Positions 24,145-33,261 of a stretch of 64,000 nt of DNA are shown here, one piece after another. Source of the DNA: Mobilisporobacter senegalensis (GTDB lineage: Bacteria; Bacillota; Clostridia; Lachnospirales; Lachnospiraceae); NCBI RefSeq assembly GCF_003752155.1, contig NZ_RJVG01000005.1, forward strand, positions 62,001 through 126,000, read 5' to 3'. Every line of letters begins with the position of its first letter. The stretch's first letter is position 1. The position numbers and the translations under genes were made by a program. Below the pieces are notes generated by a model. That model saw only the letters and a list, made by a program, of their open reading frames with translations. It ran no database searches and was not told the origin of the DNA.

Positions 24145-24960
24145 TTAATCATCAAGTTCGTCAAGTAACTGAACCACGGTTTTCTTAAAAATCGGATGAA
24201 TTGATTTTGGAGCAATTTCCAGAAGAGGTTTTAATACAAAACCTCTTTTTTCCATTTCCGGATGAGGTATCGTCAATTCTTTCGTATCCATAACAATATC
24301 ATCATAGAAAATAATATCCAGATCTATCGTCCTTGGCCCCCAATGAACCTTACGCTCTCTCTTTAACTGACGTTCGATTACACCGATAATTTCTAAGAGA
24401 CGTTTTGGTGACCTTAATGTTTTTACTTCCAGAGCAGCATTTAGAAAATCATCCTGCTCTACTCCTCCCACTGGTTCTGTAGTAATATATTCAGAAATCT
24501 TAGTCACCTTTGAATATTCATCTGCATTTAGCAAAGCAATCGCCTGGTCCAGATTATCTTTCTTATCTCCAAGATTTGAACCAATGGAAAGATAAGCAGT
24601 ATGCCACTCTCTTTCAATTTCTACAGATACTGTTTCAATTGGCAGCATAATTGGTGCCCAGGGTTTTTTTATTTCCAGCTTAATCCTTTTTGCCAGGGGA
24701 AAGCGCATCAATATTCTGGAAGCTAAACATTCTGCTACTGATTCTAATAATTTAAAAGTATATTTCTCCATTAATTCTTTGATATAATGGCAGACTTCAC
24801 CATAATTAATGGATTTGCTGATATCATCTTCAAATGCTGCTTCTTCTATCTCCGTATACAGCACTGCTGATACTAAGAATTTTTGTCCCAGTACATTCTC
24901 TTCTGCAAAAACTCCATGATGACAATATACTTCTAAGTTTGAAATTTTAATTTTATCCAT
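24145..24960 (-). CDS. folBK: Bifunctional dihydroneopterin aldolase / HPPK
   Basis: 271 residues. Residues 1-118 are FolB (IKISNLEVYCHHGVFAEEN, ESVAECLASRIL, EIKKPWAPI), which cleaves dihydroneopterin to 6-hydroxymethyl-dihydropterin; residues 122-271 are FolK (AYLSIGSNLGDKKDNLDQA, VKTLRSPKRLLEIIGVIERQLKRER, GPRTIDLDIIFYDD, IPHPEMEKRGFVLKPL), which pyrophosphorylates it. All key motifs are visible. FolB-FolK fusions are common in clostridia. Last gene of the folate operon, 62 bases after folP. Confidence 0.95.
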   Translation of the reverse strand: MDKIKISNLEVYCHHGVFAEENVLGQKFLVSAVLYTEIEEAAFEDDISKSINYGEVCHYIKELMEKYTFKLLESVAECLASRILMRFPLAKRIKLEIKKPWAPIMLPIETVSVEIEREWHTAYLSIGSNLGDKKDNLDQAIALLNADEYSKVTKISEYITTEPVGGVEQDDFLNAALEVKTLRSPKRLLEIIGVIERQLKRERKVHWGPRTIDLDIIFYDDIVMDTKELTIPHPEMEKRGFVLKPLLEIAPKSIHPIFKKTVVQLLDELDD

Positions 24961-25022
24961 CGTCCCACCTAATTTCTTAGAATTCAGGTAAATAGTTTCT
25001 ACCCGAATCAGAATTTATTTTA

Positions 25023-25856
25023 TCATTTAAGTTGCTTCTCATTATGAAGGATTGCTTCTATCATTCTTATGGCTCTAAGATTGGCTTTCACATTGTGTAC
25101 TCTTACAAAATGGCATCCTTTCATTACTCCCAGAACACTGGTAGCAATGGTTCCTTCTTCCCGCTCTGTTACCGGAAGATCAAGTGTCAGACCTATCACT
25201 GATTTTCTGGAAGCAGCAAGTAGTATTGGCATATCAAATTGTAACAGGTCTTCCAGATGGTTCATTGCTTCCAGATTCATCTCGTATGTCTTGGCAAAAC
25301 CAATCCCTGGATCTATGATGATTTTTTCCTTATTAATTCCAGCTTTTTCTCCAATCTCTATAGATCTTTTGAGGTCATTCAGCATATCTGACCTAAAATT
25401 ATCATAATCCATATTCTCCCTATTATGCATGATACAAACAGGAACATTATATTCTTTAATGACATTTGCCATATTCGGGTCATATTTCAATCCCCATACA
25501 TCATTTACAAGATCTGCACCTGCTTCCAGTGCTGCTTTGGCAACTTTACTCTTATACGTATCAATTGAAACTGGTATCTTATATCGTTCCTTAATAGCTT
25601 TAATCACAGGTACAACCCGGGCAGCCTCTTCTTCCTCTGAAATCTGGATATGGTTTGGCCTGGTAGATTCTCCGCCGATATCAATGATATCCGCACCATC
25701 TTCTATCATTTCTCTCACATGATCAAGGGCAGCTTCTATCTGATTAAAACGTCCGCCATCAGAGAAGGAATCTGGCGTAACATTAAGTATTCCCATAATA
25801 TAAGTTTTCTCACCGATTTTAAAATCTGTTTCACCAATTCTTAGATTTGTAATCAT
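25023..25856 (-). CDS. folP: Dihydropteroate synthase
   Basis: 277 residues. Joins 6-hydroxymethyl-dihydropterin pyrophosphate with p-aminobenzoate. Signatures: MGILNVTPDSFSDGG, DIIDIGGESTRPN, VSIDTYKSKVAKAAL, LVNDVWG, IIIDPGIGFAKTYEMN and LLAASRKSVIGL; C-terminal VRVHNVKAN. It starts 13 bases downstream of the HD-domain gene, within the folate operon. Confidence 0.96.
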   Translation of the reverse strand: MITNLRIGETDFKIGEKTYIMGILNVTPDSFSDGGRFNQIEAALDHVREMIEDGADIIDIGGESTRPNHIQISEEEEAARVVPVIKAIKERYKIPVSIDTYKSKVAKAALEAGADLVNDVWGLKYDPNMANVIKEYNVPVCIMHNRENMDYDNFRSDMLNDLKRSIEIGEKAGINKEKIIIDPGIGFAKTYEMNLEAMNHLEDLLQFDMPILLAASRKSVIGLTLDLPVTEREEGTIATSVLGVMKGCHFVRVHNVKANLRAIRMIEAILHNEKQLK

Positions 25857-25869
25857 ACTTGTCCCTCTA

Positions 25870-26349
25870 TTATATATTTATTCCTTTATTCTTCTTATCC
25901 TCTGTCCAATTACAAAGTTCCCTGGAATTACATTCAAAACAATTCCTGGACATTTTATCTGCCATATAGATGATTCCCTGAAAAGATTTTGGATCACTAT
26001 CTTTAGTGCGATGGCTCTTAATCCCATCCAGTATTAATCCGGTTTCTTCCTGGCTGAATCCAGAGTCAATAAGTATATCTTTCCCTAGTAGAACACTTCC
26101 CTCTTCATGGGATAACTTTCCTTCATATTCTAAATACCTTCCGATATCATGAAGGAGCGAAGCAGCATAGATGACCTCTTTAGAAAAATGCAGTCCTTGT
26201 TCTAACGCCATAATGTAAGCAATTCTTGCCACATCTAACTGGTGCTCTATCCCATGTTTGCAAAAGATACGTTTTCTTTCTGCTTTAAAGTTCTTATTCA
26301 TTGCCTGTTTATATTCAGGATGAATTAAAATCCGGTTTATTCTATCCAT
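25870..26349 (-). CDS. HD-domain phosphohydrolase in the folate operon
   Basis: 159 residues, an HDIG-type metal-dependent phosphohydrolase: H in HGIEHQLDVA, the HD pair in SLLHDIGRYL, H in KLSHEEGS, H in IKSHRT and D in IYMADKMSR. A C-terminal cysteine cluster (NCFECNSRELC, C-x2-C-x6-C) follows. It sits between folE and folP on the same strand, 13 bases before folP. The pathway needs an enzyme to remove phosphates from dihydroneopterin triphosphate between FolE and FolB, and no Nudix FolQ is present here; HD-fold MptB acts on an analogous pterin in methanogens. A role in this step is inferred from context. Otherwise it may be a general nucleotide hydrolase. Confidence 0.85.
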   Translation of the reverse strand: MDRINRILIHPEYKQAMNKNFKAERKRIFCKHGIEHQLDVARIAYIMALEQGLHFSKEVIYAASLLHDIGRYLEYEGKLSHEEGSVLLGKDILIDSGFSQEETGLILDGIKSHRTKDSDPKSFQGIIYMADKMSRNCFECNSRELCNWTEDKKNKGINI

Positions 26350-26372
26350 TACTAACTCAACTCTCTTAAATA

Positions 26373-26496
26373 AAGTGAAACTTATTAAGATGTGATTTTG
26401 AGCACATCTTAATTTAGTTGACCTTATCCAGGGACATATCAGCTGTTATCTACTCCTTTGAAGCGAGAGTGTTACAGCTGCCAGTCATCGGATAAA
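26373..26496 (+). repeat. Family 1 structured repeat, long copy B (overlaps end of folE)
   Basis: Starts GTGAAACTTATTAAG; helix TTAAGATGTG / CACATCTTAA; CTTATCCAGGGACATA; CAGCTGTTAT arm; closing TTATCC / GGATAA. Relative to copy A the first helix changes TTCAG/CTGAA to TTAAG/CTTAA and the closing helix TTATCT/AGATAA to TTATCC/GGATAA, keeping pairing. Its conserved 3' end GTCATCGGATAA supplies the folE stop and last codons on the opposite strand. Confidence 0.7.
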
Positions 26497-27039
26497 GTGA
26501 AAAAAGGTATTCTTTAAACTCTCATTGTTCTCAAATTCCCCCCGGCATACATGGGTTACGGTAGTAGTTCCCGGCTTTTTCACACCGCGCATTGTCATGC
26601 ACATATGTTCTGCCTCAATCATTACCATAACACCCTTGGGCTTTAAATTTTTCATAATGTCATCTGCAATCTGAGCGGTCATTTGTTCCTGTATCTGAGG
26701 ACGTCTGGCATACACTTCAACGGTTCTTGCCAATTTACTGATTCCAACAACTTTTCCATCGGGTATATAAGCAATATGGGCTTTCCCGTAGAAAGGTAAA
26801 AAATGATGTTCACATACAGAATAAAAAGTGATATCACGCTCAAGAACCATCTCATTATTATCCGCCTGAAATGTCCTGGCTAAATGCTCACCGGCATCCT
26901 GGCCTAAGCCTGCAAATAATTCACTGCACATGGTACTGATGCGGCGTGGTGTTTCTGCAAGGCCTTCACGGTCTGCATCTTCTCCTATCCCTTCCAGAAA
27001 CAGTCTTACTGCTTGTTCAATTTTCTTCTCATCTATCAT
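26485..27039 (-). CDS. folE: GTP cyclohydrolase I
   Basis: 184 residues from ATG 27039 (AAAGGA nine bases upstream; the frame extends to 27066, overlapping folC). Converts GTP to dihydroneopterin triphosphate, first step of folate synthesis. Zinc and active-site motifs: [41 protein letters not shown] and [16 protein letters not shown] with the third zinc ligand Cys. The last codons and the stop lie inside family 1 repeat copy B, yet the C-terminus ([12 protein letters not shown]) still resembles normal family ends. Follows folC by 16 bases. Confidence 0.95.
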   Translation of the reverse strand: MIDEKKIEQAVRLFLEGIGEDADREGLAETPRRISTMCSELFAGLGQDAGEHLARTFQADNNEMVLERDITFYSVCEHHFLPFYGKAHIAYIPDGKVVGISKLARTVEVYARRPQIQEQMTAQIADDIMKNLKPKGVMVMIEAEHMCMTMRGVKKPGTTTVTHVCRGEFENNESLKNTFFHFIR

Positions 27040-27055
27040 AAGTCTATGTCCTTTC

Positions 27056-28366
27056 TTATGTTTCAATGTGTCTATATATCTCCCCTAGAAAAGACAAAGA
27101 TCCAAAAGCTAATATAACATCCTCTTTCTTAACAAGTTCCATTGCAATATCAATTGCATTCCCTATTGTTTCTCCATCAATCACATTTTTACAGTATTCT
27201 AATGCAGCTTTGGTCAGTTCCTTTGAGGATAAAGCTCTGGAGCTATCTGGAGTAATCGTAATAATAGTGTCAGCATAAGGTGCTGTGTGTCTTAATACAC
27301 TATGATAATCTTTGTCTGCTAGTACACCCATTATATATATAATTCTCTTATTTGTAAAATATATTTCAATAGATTTTCTTAATGACTTTGCTCCATCTTC
27401 ATTATGAGCCCCATCCACAAAAAAATAAGGTTCTGTCTTTATCATCTCAAATCTCCCGGGCCACCTGGTAAGAAGCAGGCCGGTTCGGATATCTGCTTCT
27501 TTGATCCGGTAACCTAAGCCGGCAAGTACACTAATTGCTTCTATCGCCAGAGCTGCGTTTTTTACCTGATTCTCACCGAGTAATTTGATCTCCAGTTTCT
27601 TATACTCCTTATAATCAAAAGTAATCCCATGAAATGTATGTTCCACATTCTCAATGGCTTCTAAACTCATACAAGTCAATTCTGAGTGATTCTGTTCACT
27701 TACTTCCTTGATTACCTCCATGGCTTCACTTTCCTGAGCGTAGGAAACAACAGGAATTTTATACTTAATAATACCAGCTTTTTCATAGGCTATCTTTGTC
27801 AGGGTATCTCCTAATATCTGCATGTGGTCCAGGCTGATAGAGGTTATGACAGAACAAACAGTGGTGGAAATCACATTGGTAGAATCCTCCCGTCCTCCCA
27901 GGCCAACTTCTAGAATAACAATATCGCATTTTTTCTCTACATAGTATAGGAAGGCCATTGCCGTTTCTATTTCAAATGGAGTGGGATGGGGCATTCCTTC
28001 TTCTACCATGGAATCTGCCACTTCTTTTATTCTGCCAATAAGATCTCCAACCTCTTCTTCACTGATAAAAACTGTAGACTGATTCTGTCCTGTCTGGATT
28101 CTTTCTCTGTATTCCAGTATCGTTGGAGAAATATATCTTCCTACCAGATATCCTGCCTTGGCTAAAATAGTTCCAATATATGCACATACAGAACCTTTTC
28201 CATTGGTACCTGCAACATGAACGAATTTTAACTGATCCTGGGGATTGCCTAAACGCCTTAATAATTCTTTCGTATTATCAAGGCCTAAGACACTCCCATA
28301 TATATTTACAGTACTCATATACTCCATAGCATCCCTATAGGACATTTTATTCTTTTGTTCTCTCAT
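27056..28366 (-). CDS. folC: Folylpolyglutamate synthase / dihydrofolate synthase
   Basis: 436 residues, normal for FolC. Mur-ligase fold with ATP loop [16 protein letters not shown], folate-binding [14 protein letters not shown] (SPxLxxxxERI pattern), [44 protein letters not shown]-type WPGRFEMI and [10 protein letters not shown]. Adds glutamate(s) to dihydropteroate and folates. First gene of the folC-folE-HD-folP-folBK operon, with GGAGGG six bases before the ATG. Confidence 0.95.
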   Translation of the reverse strand: MREQKNKMSYRDAMEYMSTVNIYGSVLGLDNTKELLRRLGNPQDQLKFVHVAGTNGKGSVCAYIGTILAKAGYLVGRYISPTILEYRERIQTGQNQSTVFISEEEVGDLIGRIKEVADSMVEEGMPHPTPFEIETAMAFLYYVEKKCDIVILEVGLGGREDSTNVISTTVCSVITSISLDHMQILGDTLTKIAYEKAGIIKYKIPVVSYAQESEAMEVIKEVSEQNHSELTCMSLEAIENVEHTFHGITFDYKEYKKLEIKLLGENQVKNAALAIEAISVLAGLGYRIKEADIRTGLLLTRWPGRFEMIKTEPYFFVDGAHNEDGAKSLRKSIEIYFTNKRIIYIMGVLADKDYHSVLRHTAPYADTIITITPDSSRALSSKELTKAALEYCKNVIDGETIGNAIDIAMELVKKEDVILAFGSLSFLGEIYRHIET

Positions 28367-28387
28367 ATTTTTCCCTCCAAGCCAGGT

Positions 28388-28407
28388 AAATCAAGCCGGC
28401 TTGATTT
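28388..28407. promoter_or_regulatory. Perfect 20-bp palindrome between amidase gene and folC
   Basis: Arms AAATCAAGCC / GGCTTGATTT with no loop, in the 57-bp gap just upstream of the folC ribosome site and downstream of the amidase gene (upstream of it is folC on the minus strand reading left). A protein-binding site or a cruciform is possible; there is no T-run for termination. Confidence 0.4.
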
Positions 28408-28423
28408 TAATTGCCCCAACTCC

Positions 28424-30238
28424 TTATCTGGTTGGTGGATATTTCACAAATAAATCTTTGATTCCCTGATAGATTCCTTCTGCAATTACAGTAAGCCTGG
28501 TATCATCCTGTAATATTTTTACATCTTCTTCGTTCGATAAGAATGCCACCTCTAAAAGTACTGCCGGCATGGCAGAACTGTTTAATACTTCTATATTGCC
28601 CCTGAGCATTGCTCTGTCATCACTGCCTACAGCATTGGATAAATAAGGCTTTAAGAAGTATGCCATCTTGCTTGAGGATAAACCAGACCCTGCTGTTTGA
28701 TCATATTTGGAAGAATACATAATTAATGAGCCTTTTGCAGATGTATCAGTACTTGCATTAATATGAACACTTACAAAGATATCCCCATCAATCTCATTTG
28801 CCATCTTTGTACGCTCTGAATTGGTAACTGTGGCATCGTCCAATCTGGAATAATATACTTTTATATCATTATTTTTATCCGCTGCTTCCTTCATCTTCTT
28901 TACAATAGATAATGTTACATCTTTTTCTATTAAATTATTCCCATAATTGGAACCCTGGGCTCCTTTTGCCGACCCACCATGGCCCGCATCCAGAAATACT
29001 ATCTTAGAATACATATCTTTTGGTGCTTTTATAGTTATCACAAACTCAGAATCCGTCTCTGTAACCTTAAAACCACGGATAATATTCGTTCTAATTCTAA
29101 TGTCAGTATTTCCCTGATTGTTTAATGACACTTCACAGGATGCTCTTGAAGAATCCATAATATCTGGAATATTACTTGTATAGAAAGGTACCTGGTTTCC
29201 TGGCACCGTAAGAATATACTGCCTGTTTACGTAATCATCAAGTTGAGTGATACCTGATAATGTATTGATTCCCTTGCTTATATGAATCTCATTTGGCAGT
29301 TCCTCAGCACTTGGCTCTTTTCCTGGTTTTTTTGTATAAAGACTGGCAGACTTTGCAGTACCATCGTACTCATAATAGAATCCCAATTTTTGAGTTACAT
29401 ACTCCACCGGAACCATAATATATGTCTGGTTATTTTCTTTATATAATATGGCAAGAGGCGCCGCAGGCAATGTAATATTTCCTCCATTTAACACGGCTTC
29501 TTTTTTGCCAATAGTAAGTTTCATGGTATTTCCATTGGCTGACAGGACTAATGTTTTATCAGCCTCATCATAAGAGTAATCTACACCTAAAACGGAATCG
29601 GCCAGTACTTCCCTTACAGGAGCAAGAGTGTATCCCCCTATTAAAATACCAGGGATTTCAGAAGCGACCTGCTCTTCATCTACAAAAAATTCCACGGTAG
29701 AGCCTTTATAATTATATTGATTTCCACCATATTCAATCAGCAGACCTTTATTCTCAATAGCAATTGTACCGGTTTTGCTGTACCAGGAATATAAAAATCC
29801 CAGATTCTCCGCAACAAACCTGGAAGGGACAAGAATCTTCGTTCTTCCACTGGATATATATTGTACCTGAACCGGAGCAGCCGGCATCTTTTTTGATTTA
29901 CCGTTTACTGTTGCGGTTTTACTGCCCAATTTCATTACAACTGTATTTTTACCATTTTTTAATGTAATTTTCTTAGTCTTGGAATTATAAGAACCTTTTA
30001 CTTTCATGGCAGAATTCACAAATACATCCATAAATGGAACCATTCCATTCTTATCCATCAGGATACCCGGATTTTTACTTAAATTTATATTTTCTCCATT
30101 ATAAGTTGCCTTTAACCTGGTATCCTTATAGTTGACAGTCTTGCCACTATATCGGATTTTAAGTACACTTGCAGCATTTACTGTCGCTGGTGTACAGATC
30201 ATTACCAATAGTAATAATATAGTTATTAGTTTTTTCAT
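28424..30238 (-). CDS. Secreted N-acetylmuramoyl-L-alanine amidase with copper-amine-oxidase-type stalk domains
   Basis: 604 residues. Signal peptide (1-22), two Cu_amine_oxidN1-like wall-associated domains (about 35-145 and 150-312, each ending in V.VPSRFVAE / IMVPVEYVTQ and a Y.W.Y-like strand), a linker rich in Glu/Pro, an AMIN-like beta domain (about 325-405), and Amidase_3 catalytic domain (about 412-600). Zinc ligands: H in FLDAGHGG, E in LIEKDVTLS, H in SVHINAS; catalytic E in LLEVAFLSN. It cleaves the MurNAc-L-Ala bond of peptidoglycan. Same strand as folC, upstream of it, with the promoter region near 30240-30375. Confidence 0.9.
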   Translation of the reverse strand: MKKLITILLLLVMICTPATVNAASVLKIRYSGKTVNYKDTRLKATYNGENINLSKNPGILMDKNGMVPFMDVFVNSAMKVKGSYNSKTKKITLKNGKNTVVMKLGSKTATVNGKSKKMPAAPVQVQYISSGRTKILVPSRFVAENLGFLYSWYSKTGTIAIENKGLLIEYGGNQYNYKGSTVEFFVDEEQVASEIPGILIGGYTLAPVREVLADSVLGVDYSYDEADKTLVLSANGNTMKLTIGKKEAVLNGGNITLPAAPLAILYKENNQTYIMVPVEYVTQKLGFYYEYDGTAKSASLYTKKPGKEPSAEELPNEIHISKGINTLSGITQLDDYVNRQYILTVPGNQVPFYTSNIPDIMDSSRASCEVSLNNQGNTDIRIRTNIIRGFKVTETDSEFVITIKAPKDMYSKIVFLDAGHGGSAKGAQGSNYGNNLIEKDVTLSIVKKMKEAADKNNDIKVYYSRLDDATVTNSERTKMANEIDGDIFVSVHINASTDTSAKGSLIMYSSKYDQTAGSGLSSSKMAYFLKPYLSNAVGSDDRAMLRGNIEVLNSSAMPAVLLEVAFLSNEEDVKILQDDTRLTVIAEGIYQGIKDLFVKYPPTR

Positions 30239-30378
30239 CTTTCATCCTCCTATGAATTTGCTTTGTACTATCCCATTGGGATTCACTAAATATCAAAATA
30301 CCTGAACAACTTTTCACTCATTTGTATATTATAAACTTTCCTGTAGATACTCTATAAATAAGGAAAGGAGGGCCATTT

Positions 30379-30792
30379 GTGAAAAAGACTCTATTAAAAA
30401 ATTTTATCATATGTGGCTTTAGCGGATGGTGTATGGAATGTTTATGGACTGGTCTTAATTCAATCATAAAACATTCTGACAAATCATTAAAATGCAACAC
30501 TTCTGTATGGATGTTTCCCATTTATGGTATGGCTGCTTTTCTTTCTCCCATCAGCAGACTTCTTAAAAATAGGAATACATTCGTACGTGGAATCATTTAT
30601 ACACTTTTCATCTTCATTACCGAATATGGAACCGGTAATCTTCTTAAGAAGTATAAAGCCTGCCCATGGGATTACAGCAAGGCCAAATTAAATTATAAAG
30701 GGGTGATACGTCTGGATTATGCACCACTTTGGTTCGCAGTTGGACTTTTTTATGAAAGTATATGTAAAAAACAATTTCAATTACCAGATTAG
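30379..30792 (+). CDS. Putative ABC-transporter type IV membrane protein (CmpB family)
   Basis: 137 residues with about four membrane helices: FIICGFSGWCMECLWTGL, VWMFPIYGMAAFLSP, GIIYTLFIFITEYGTGNLLKKY and LWFAVGLFYES. The pattern GFSGWCMEC, TSVWMFPIYG, EYGTG and CPWDYS matches the clostridial PF06541 (ABC_trans_CmpB) family, of unknown transport role. AGGAAAGGAGG lies upstream of the ATG. Alone, followed by a terminator. Confidence 0.8.
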   Translation: MKKTLLKNFIICGFSGWCMECLWTGLNSIIKHSDKSLKCNTSVWMFPIYGMAAFLSPISRLLKNRNTFVRGIIYTLFIFITEYGTGNLLKKYKACPWDYSKAKLNYKGVIRLDYAPLWFAVGLFYESICKKQFQLPD

Positions 30793-30803
30793 AACAATCA
30801 TGG

Positions 30804-30854
30804 AATTCCTGGTATTTATAGAACTGGCTTCTATAATATATCAGGAATTTTTTT
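30804..30854 (+). terminator. Terminator after CmpB-family gene
   Basis: AATTCCTG.TAT.TATAGA / TCTATA.ATA.CAGGAATT hairpin, then seven T. Starts 12 bases after the stop. Confidence 0.85.
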
Positions 30855-31010
30855 GCACACAAAGTCATGGAACAATTGCCGGCGCATAATAATATATAAG
30901 AAAGATTCCTTTGATTTATCATTTGTATTATAAGGCAATTTTACCAGATAATACAATACTTTAATTCTTAAGTTTTTCCTAAGAAATGTAAGCACCTCCA
31001 TTATCTTGTC

Positions 31011-31038
31011 TTGTACATTCTGAAAAAGATGCTATAAT
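31011..31038 (+). promoter_or_regulatory. Promoter of GDPD / HAD-GNAT operon
   Basis: TTGTAC (31011-31016), 16-base spacer, perfect TATAAT (31033-31038). The 95-base leader contains GTAG ACCCC CTAC and GGTT CACAACC elements; no known riboswitch was recognised. The rest of 30855-31010 shows nothing. Confidence 0.65.
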
Positions 31039-31132
31039 TAAGTTAAAGGTAGACCCCCTACTTGGTTCACAACCCTGTAACTACAGAGTATCATATAATA
31101 TCATCACATTAATCAGATCATAGGACAAAAAT

Positions 31133-31900
31133 ATGAAAAAAGAAAAATTAAAGCAAAAATCAAATCAAACACATAGTAGTATATTTGAGTACCTTTTTCA
31201 TAAACAAAAAAAAGACACCTTAATCATAGCTCATCGCGGAGCGAAAAGCCTGGCCAAAGTTGAAAATACAAAAGAAGCTTTTCAAATAGCAATAGATCTT
31301 AATATAAAAATGGTAGAGTTTGATGTAAGAATAACATCAGATGGAAAACTTGTGATTTTCCATAATAATCACCTGAATAAAAAGAAACTAAATTCCATGA
31401 CTTATGAAGAATTATGTCGGAAAACTTCATTAGAAGGTTATACCCCTCCATTACTTCGTGATGTATTAGAAGAATGTCAGGGGAATATTATGTTAGACAT
31501 TGAATTAAAAGAAGCAGGTTATGAACAGGAGGTTCTTGATTTAGTCACAGCTTACTATTCAATTGACCAGTTTGTCATAACTTCTTTCCATGATTCTGTA
31601 CTTAAGAAAATAAAAAAAATAAATCCGAATATTAAGGTCGGTTTATTAATTGGTTATGAACATGCCTCCATACTTCGAAGGATTACTGAAATATTCCCGG
31701 TAAAAAGGTTAAAAGCTTCCAAAGCTGATTTCGTAGTTCCTCATTATACATTAGTTACTCCTATGCTGGTAAAATCTTGTAGACTACACCATTATGATGT
31801 AGTCGTATGGACTGTGAATAATGATAAAATATTTAATAAGCTTCTAAAAAGGAATGTTTCCGCTATCATTACGGATTTTCCTCAAAGATATGCTTATTAA
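31133..31900 (+). CDS. Glycerophosphodiester phosphodiesterase
   Basis: 255 residues, GDPD TIM barrel hydrolysing glycerophosphodiesters to glycerol-3-phosphate. Catalytic and metal residues: IIAHRGAKSLA (H, R), VENTKEAF (E, N), MVEFDVRITSDGKLVIFHN (E, D, H), DIELKEAG (E..K) and VVWTVNN. No signal peptide, so cytosolic; the N-terminal 25 residues are basic. A weak ribosome site (AGGACAAAAAT). HAD-GNAT fusion follows by 21 bases, suggesting an operon. Confidence 0.9.
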   Translation: MKKEKLKQKSNQTHSSIFEYLFHKQKKDTLIIAHRGAKSLAKVENTKEAFQIAIDLNIKMVEFDVRITSDGKLVIFHNNHLNKKKLNSMTYEELCRKTSLEGYTPPLLRDVLEECQGNIMLDIELKEAGYEQEVLDLVTAYYSIDQFVITSFHDSVLKKIKKINPNIKVGLLIGYEHASILRRITEIFPVKRLKASKADFVVPHYTLVTPMLVKSCRLHHYDVVVWTVNNDKIFNKLLKRNVSAIITDFPQRYAY

Positions 31901-31921
31901 AAAAGAAAGAGGAGAATATTT

Positions 31922-33106
31922 ATGTTAAAAGCTGTTATATTTGATATGGACGGTGTTTTGGTAGATTCCGAACCTTTGCATGCGAAATCATTTGTTATTG
32001 CCATGAAGCAATTTGGGGTAGATATTACTACAGAATATAATTACGGATTCGTGGGCTCAACAGCTCTTTCCATGTGTGAATCTGCCATAAAAGAATTTAA
32101 TCTGTCTGTTGCACCGGAGGAGATTCTGGCGGCGAATGCAATTGCTATCCATAAACTGGTGAAAGAAGAAGGCTATACTCCAATACCATATACGAAAGAG
32201 TTAATTAAAGACCTTTATAAACATGGTGTTAAACTTGGAATTGCATCTTCTTCCAGTGAAAAACAGATTGAAGAAGTTACAAAAGCACTGGGTATTAAAA
32301 AATACTTTGACAAATTTGTCAGTGGTGCAAATCTGGAACGTTCCAAACCTGCTCCTGATGTTTTCTTAAAAGCTTTAAAGGAACTTGGAGTAAAAGCATC
32401 AGAAAGTATTGTAATAGAAGATTCTATGAATGGCGTGATTGCCGCAAATGAGGCTGGTATTCCCTGTATTGGATTTATTAATGAAAATTCCGGTAATCAG
32501 GATTTATCTTTGGCACATGTTCTAATAGAAAGCTTTAAACATATTGATTATAATTTTATAAATAATGAATTAAAAAGAGCCAATGGAATTCCAATTACCA
32601 TTGCCTCTACAAAACGCCTTATTCTTAGAGAATTAGCTGTAAGCGATATCAAAGATCTTTATGATATCTATAAAAACCCTGAGGTACGTGCCTTTATAGA
32701 CGACATTGATGATTATCTTGAAATAGAAATAGAGAAACACAAAGCTTATATTAAAAATGTATATGCGTTCTATGGTTATGGCTTATGGGGAGTATTCAGC
32801 AAAGAAGAAAATAAACTTATTGGCCGTTGTGGTATCTCAAACCGTGAAATTAATGGACAGAATGAAATTGAATTAGGTTATCTTCTGGATGCCGACCACT
32901 GGGGCTTAGGATATGCAACAGAATGTATTACGGCGACTCTGGATTATGCTTTTCAAACCCTGGAATTACCTAGAATTGTAGCTGTCATTGATAAACTTAA
33001 TGCCCGCTCCATAAAAGTAGCAAAACGGGTTGGAATGACCCTTGAAAAAGAAATCATTGACCGCGATAGAGCGTGTTATCTATATAGTATCCACAGATCA
33101 AATTAA
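31922..33106 (+). CDS. HAD hydrolase (beta-phosphoglucomutase-like) fused to GNAT acetyltransferase
   Basis: 394 residues. Residues 1-215 are a subfamily IA HAD phosphatase/mutase: nucleophile in VIFDMDGVLVDSEPLH, ASSSSEKQIEE (motif II), LERSKPAPDVFLKAL (motif III) and IEDSMNGVIAANEAGI (motif IV). Residues about 224-394 are a RimJ/RimL-type N-acetyltransferase: TKRLILRELAVSDI, IGRCGISNREI, IELGYLLDADHWGLGYATE (acetyl-CoA loop) and ARSIKVAKRVGMTLEKE. Both halves look complete. Such a fusion suggests the two reactions act on one small molecule, for example a phosphorylated sugar or amino sugar; that is inference. GAAAGAGGAG ribosome site. Confidence 0.9.
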   Translation: MLKAVIFDMDGVLVDSEPLHAKSFVIAMKQFGVDITTEYNYGFVGSTALSMCESAIKEFNLSVAPEEILAANAIAIHKLVKEEGYTPIPYTKELIKDLYKHGVKLGIASSSSEKQIEEVTKALGIKKYFDKFVSGANLERSKPAPDVFLKALKELGVKASESIVIEDSMNGVIAANEAGIPCIGFINENSGNQDLSLAHVLIESFKHIDYNFINNELKRANGIPITIASTKRLILRELAVSDIKDLYDIYKNPEVRAFIDDIDDYLEIEIEKHKAYIKNVYAFYGYGLWGVFSKEENKLIGRCGISNREINGQNEIELGYLLDADHWGLGYATECITATLDYAFQTLELPRIVAVIDKLNARSIKVAKRVGMTLEKEIIDRDRACYLYSIHRSN

Positions 33107-33115
33107 TTAGGCAAT

Positions 33116-33250
33116 TGGGAAACTCTAATATTATATCTATTGGGAAAATAATTAATACAATTCCGGAGCGGAAGCTAAGCGGATGGAGCGTTGAAGCGGA
33201 GGAATTTGTATTAATTATTTCACAAATTTAGAAAACTTAATAGTTTCCCA
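33116..33250. repeat. 135-bp imperfect palindrome between converging genes
   Basis: Outer arms TGGGAAACT / AGTTTCCCA; inner arms around 33145-33166 and 33199-33220 pair AATAATTAATACAA.TTCC with GGAATTTGTATTAATTATT; centre has GAGCG / CGTTG-type GC-rich pairing. It could serve as terminator for both neighbours or be a small inserted element. No match elsewhere in the window was seen. Confidence 0.6.
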
Positions 33251-33261
33251 TATCCCCTTGA

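Noticed and set aside
28388-28407. Palindrome as a further family 1 copy
   Set aside because: It shares only TTATCTGG-like bases nearby and the GGCTTGATTT string with repeat D; the GTGAAACTTA and GGGAC cores are absent, so it is listed only as a palindrome.
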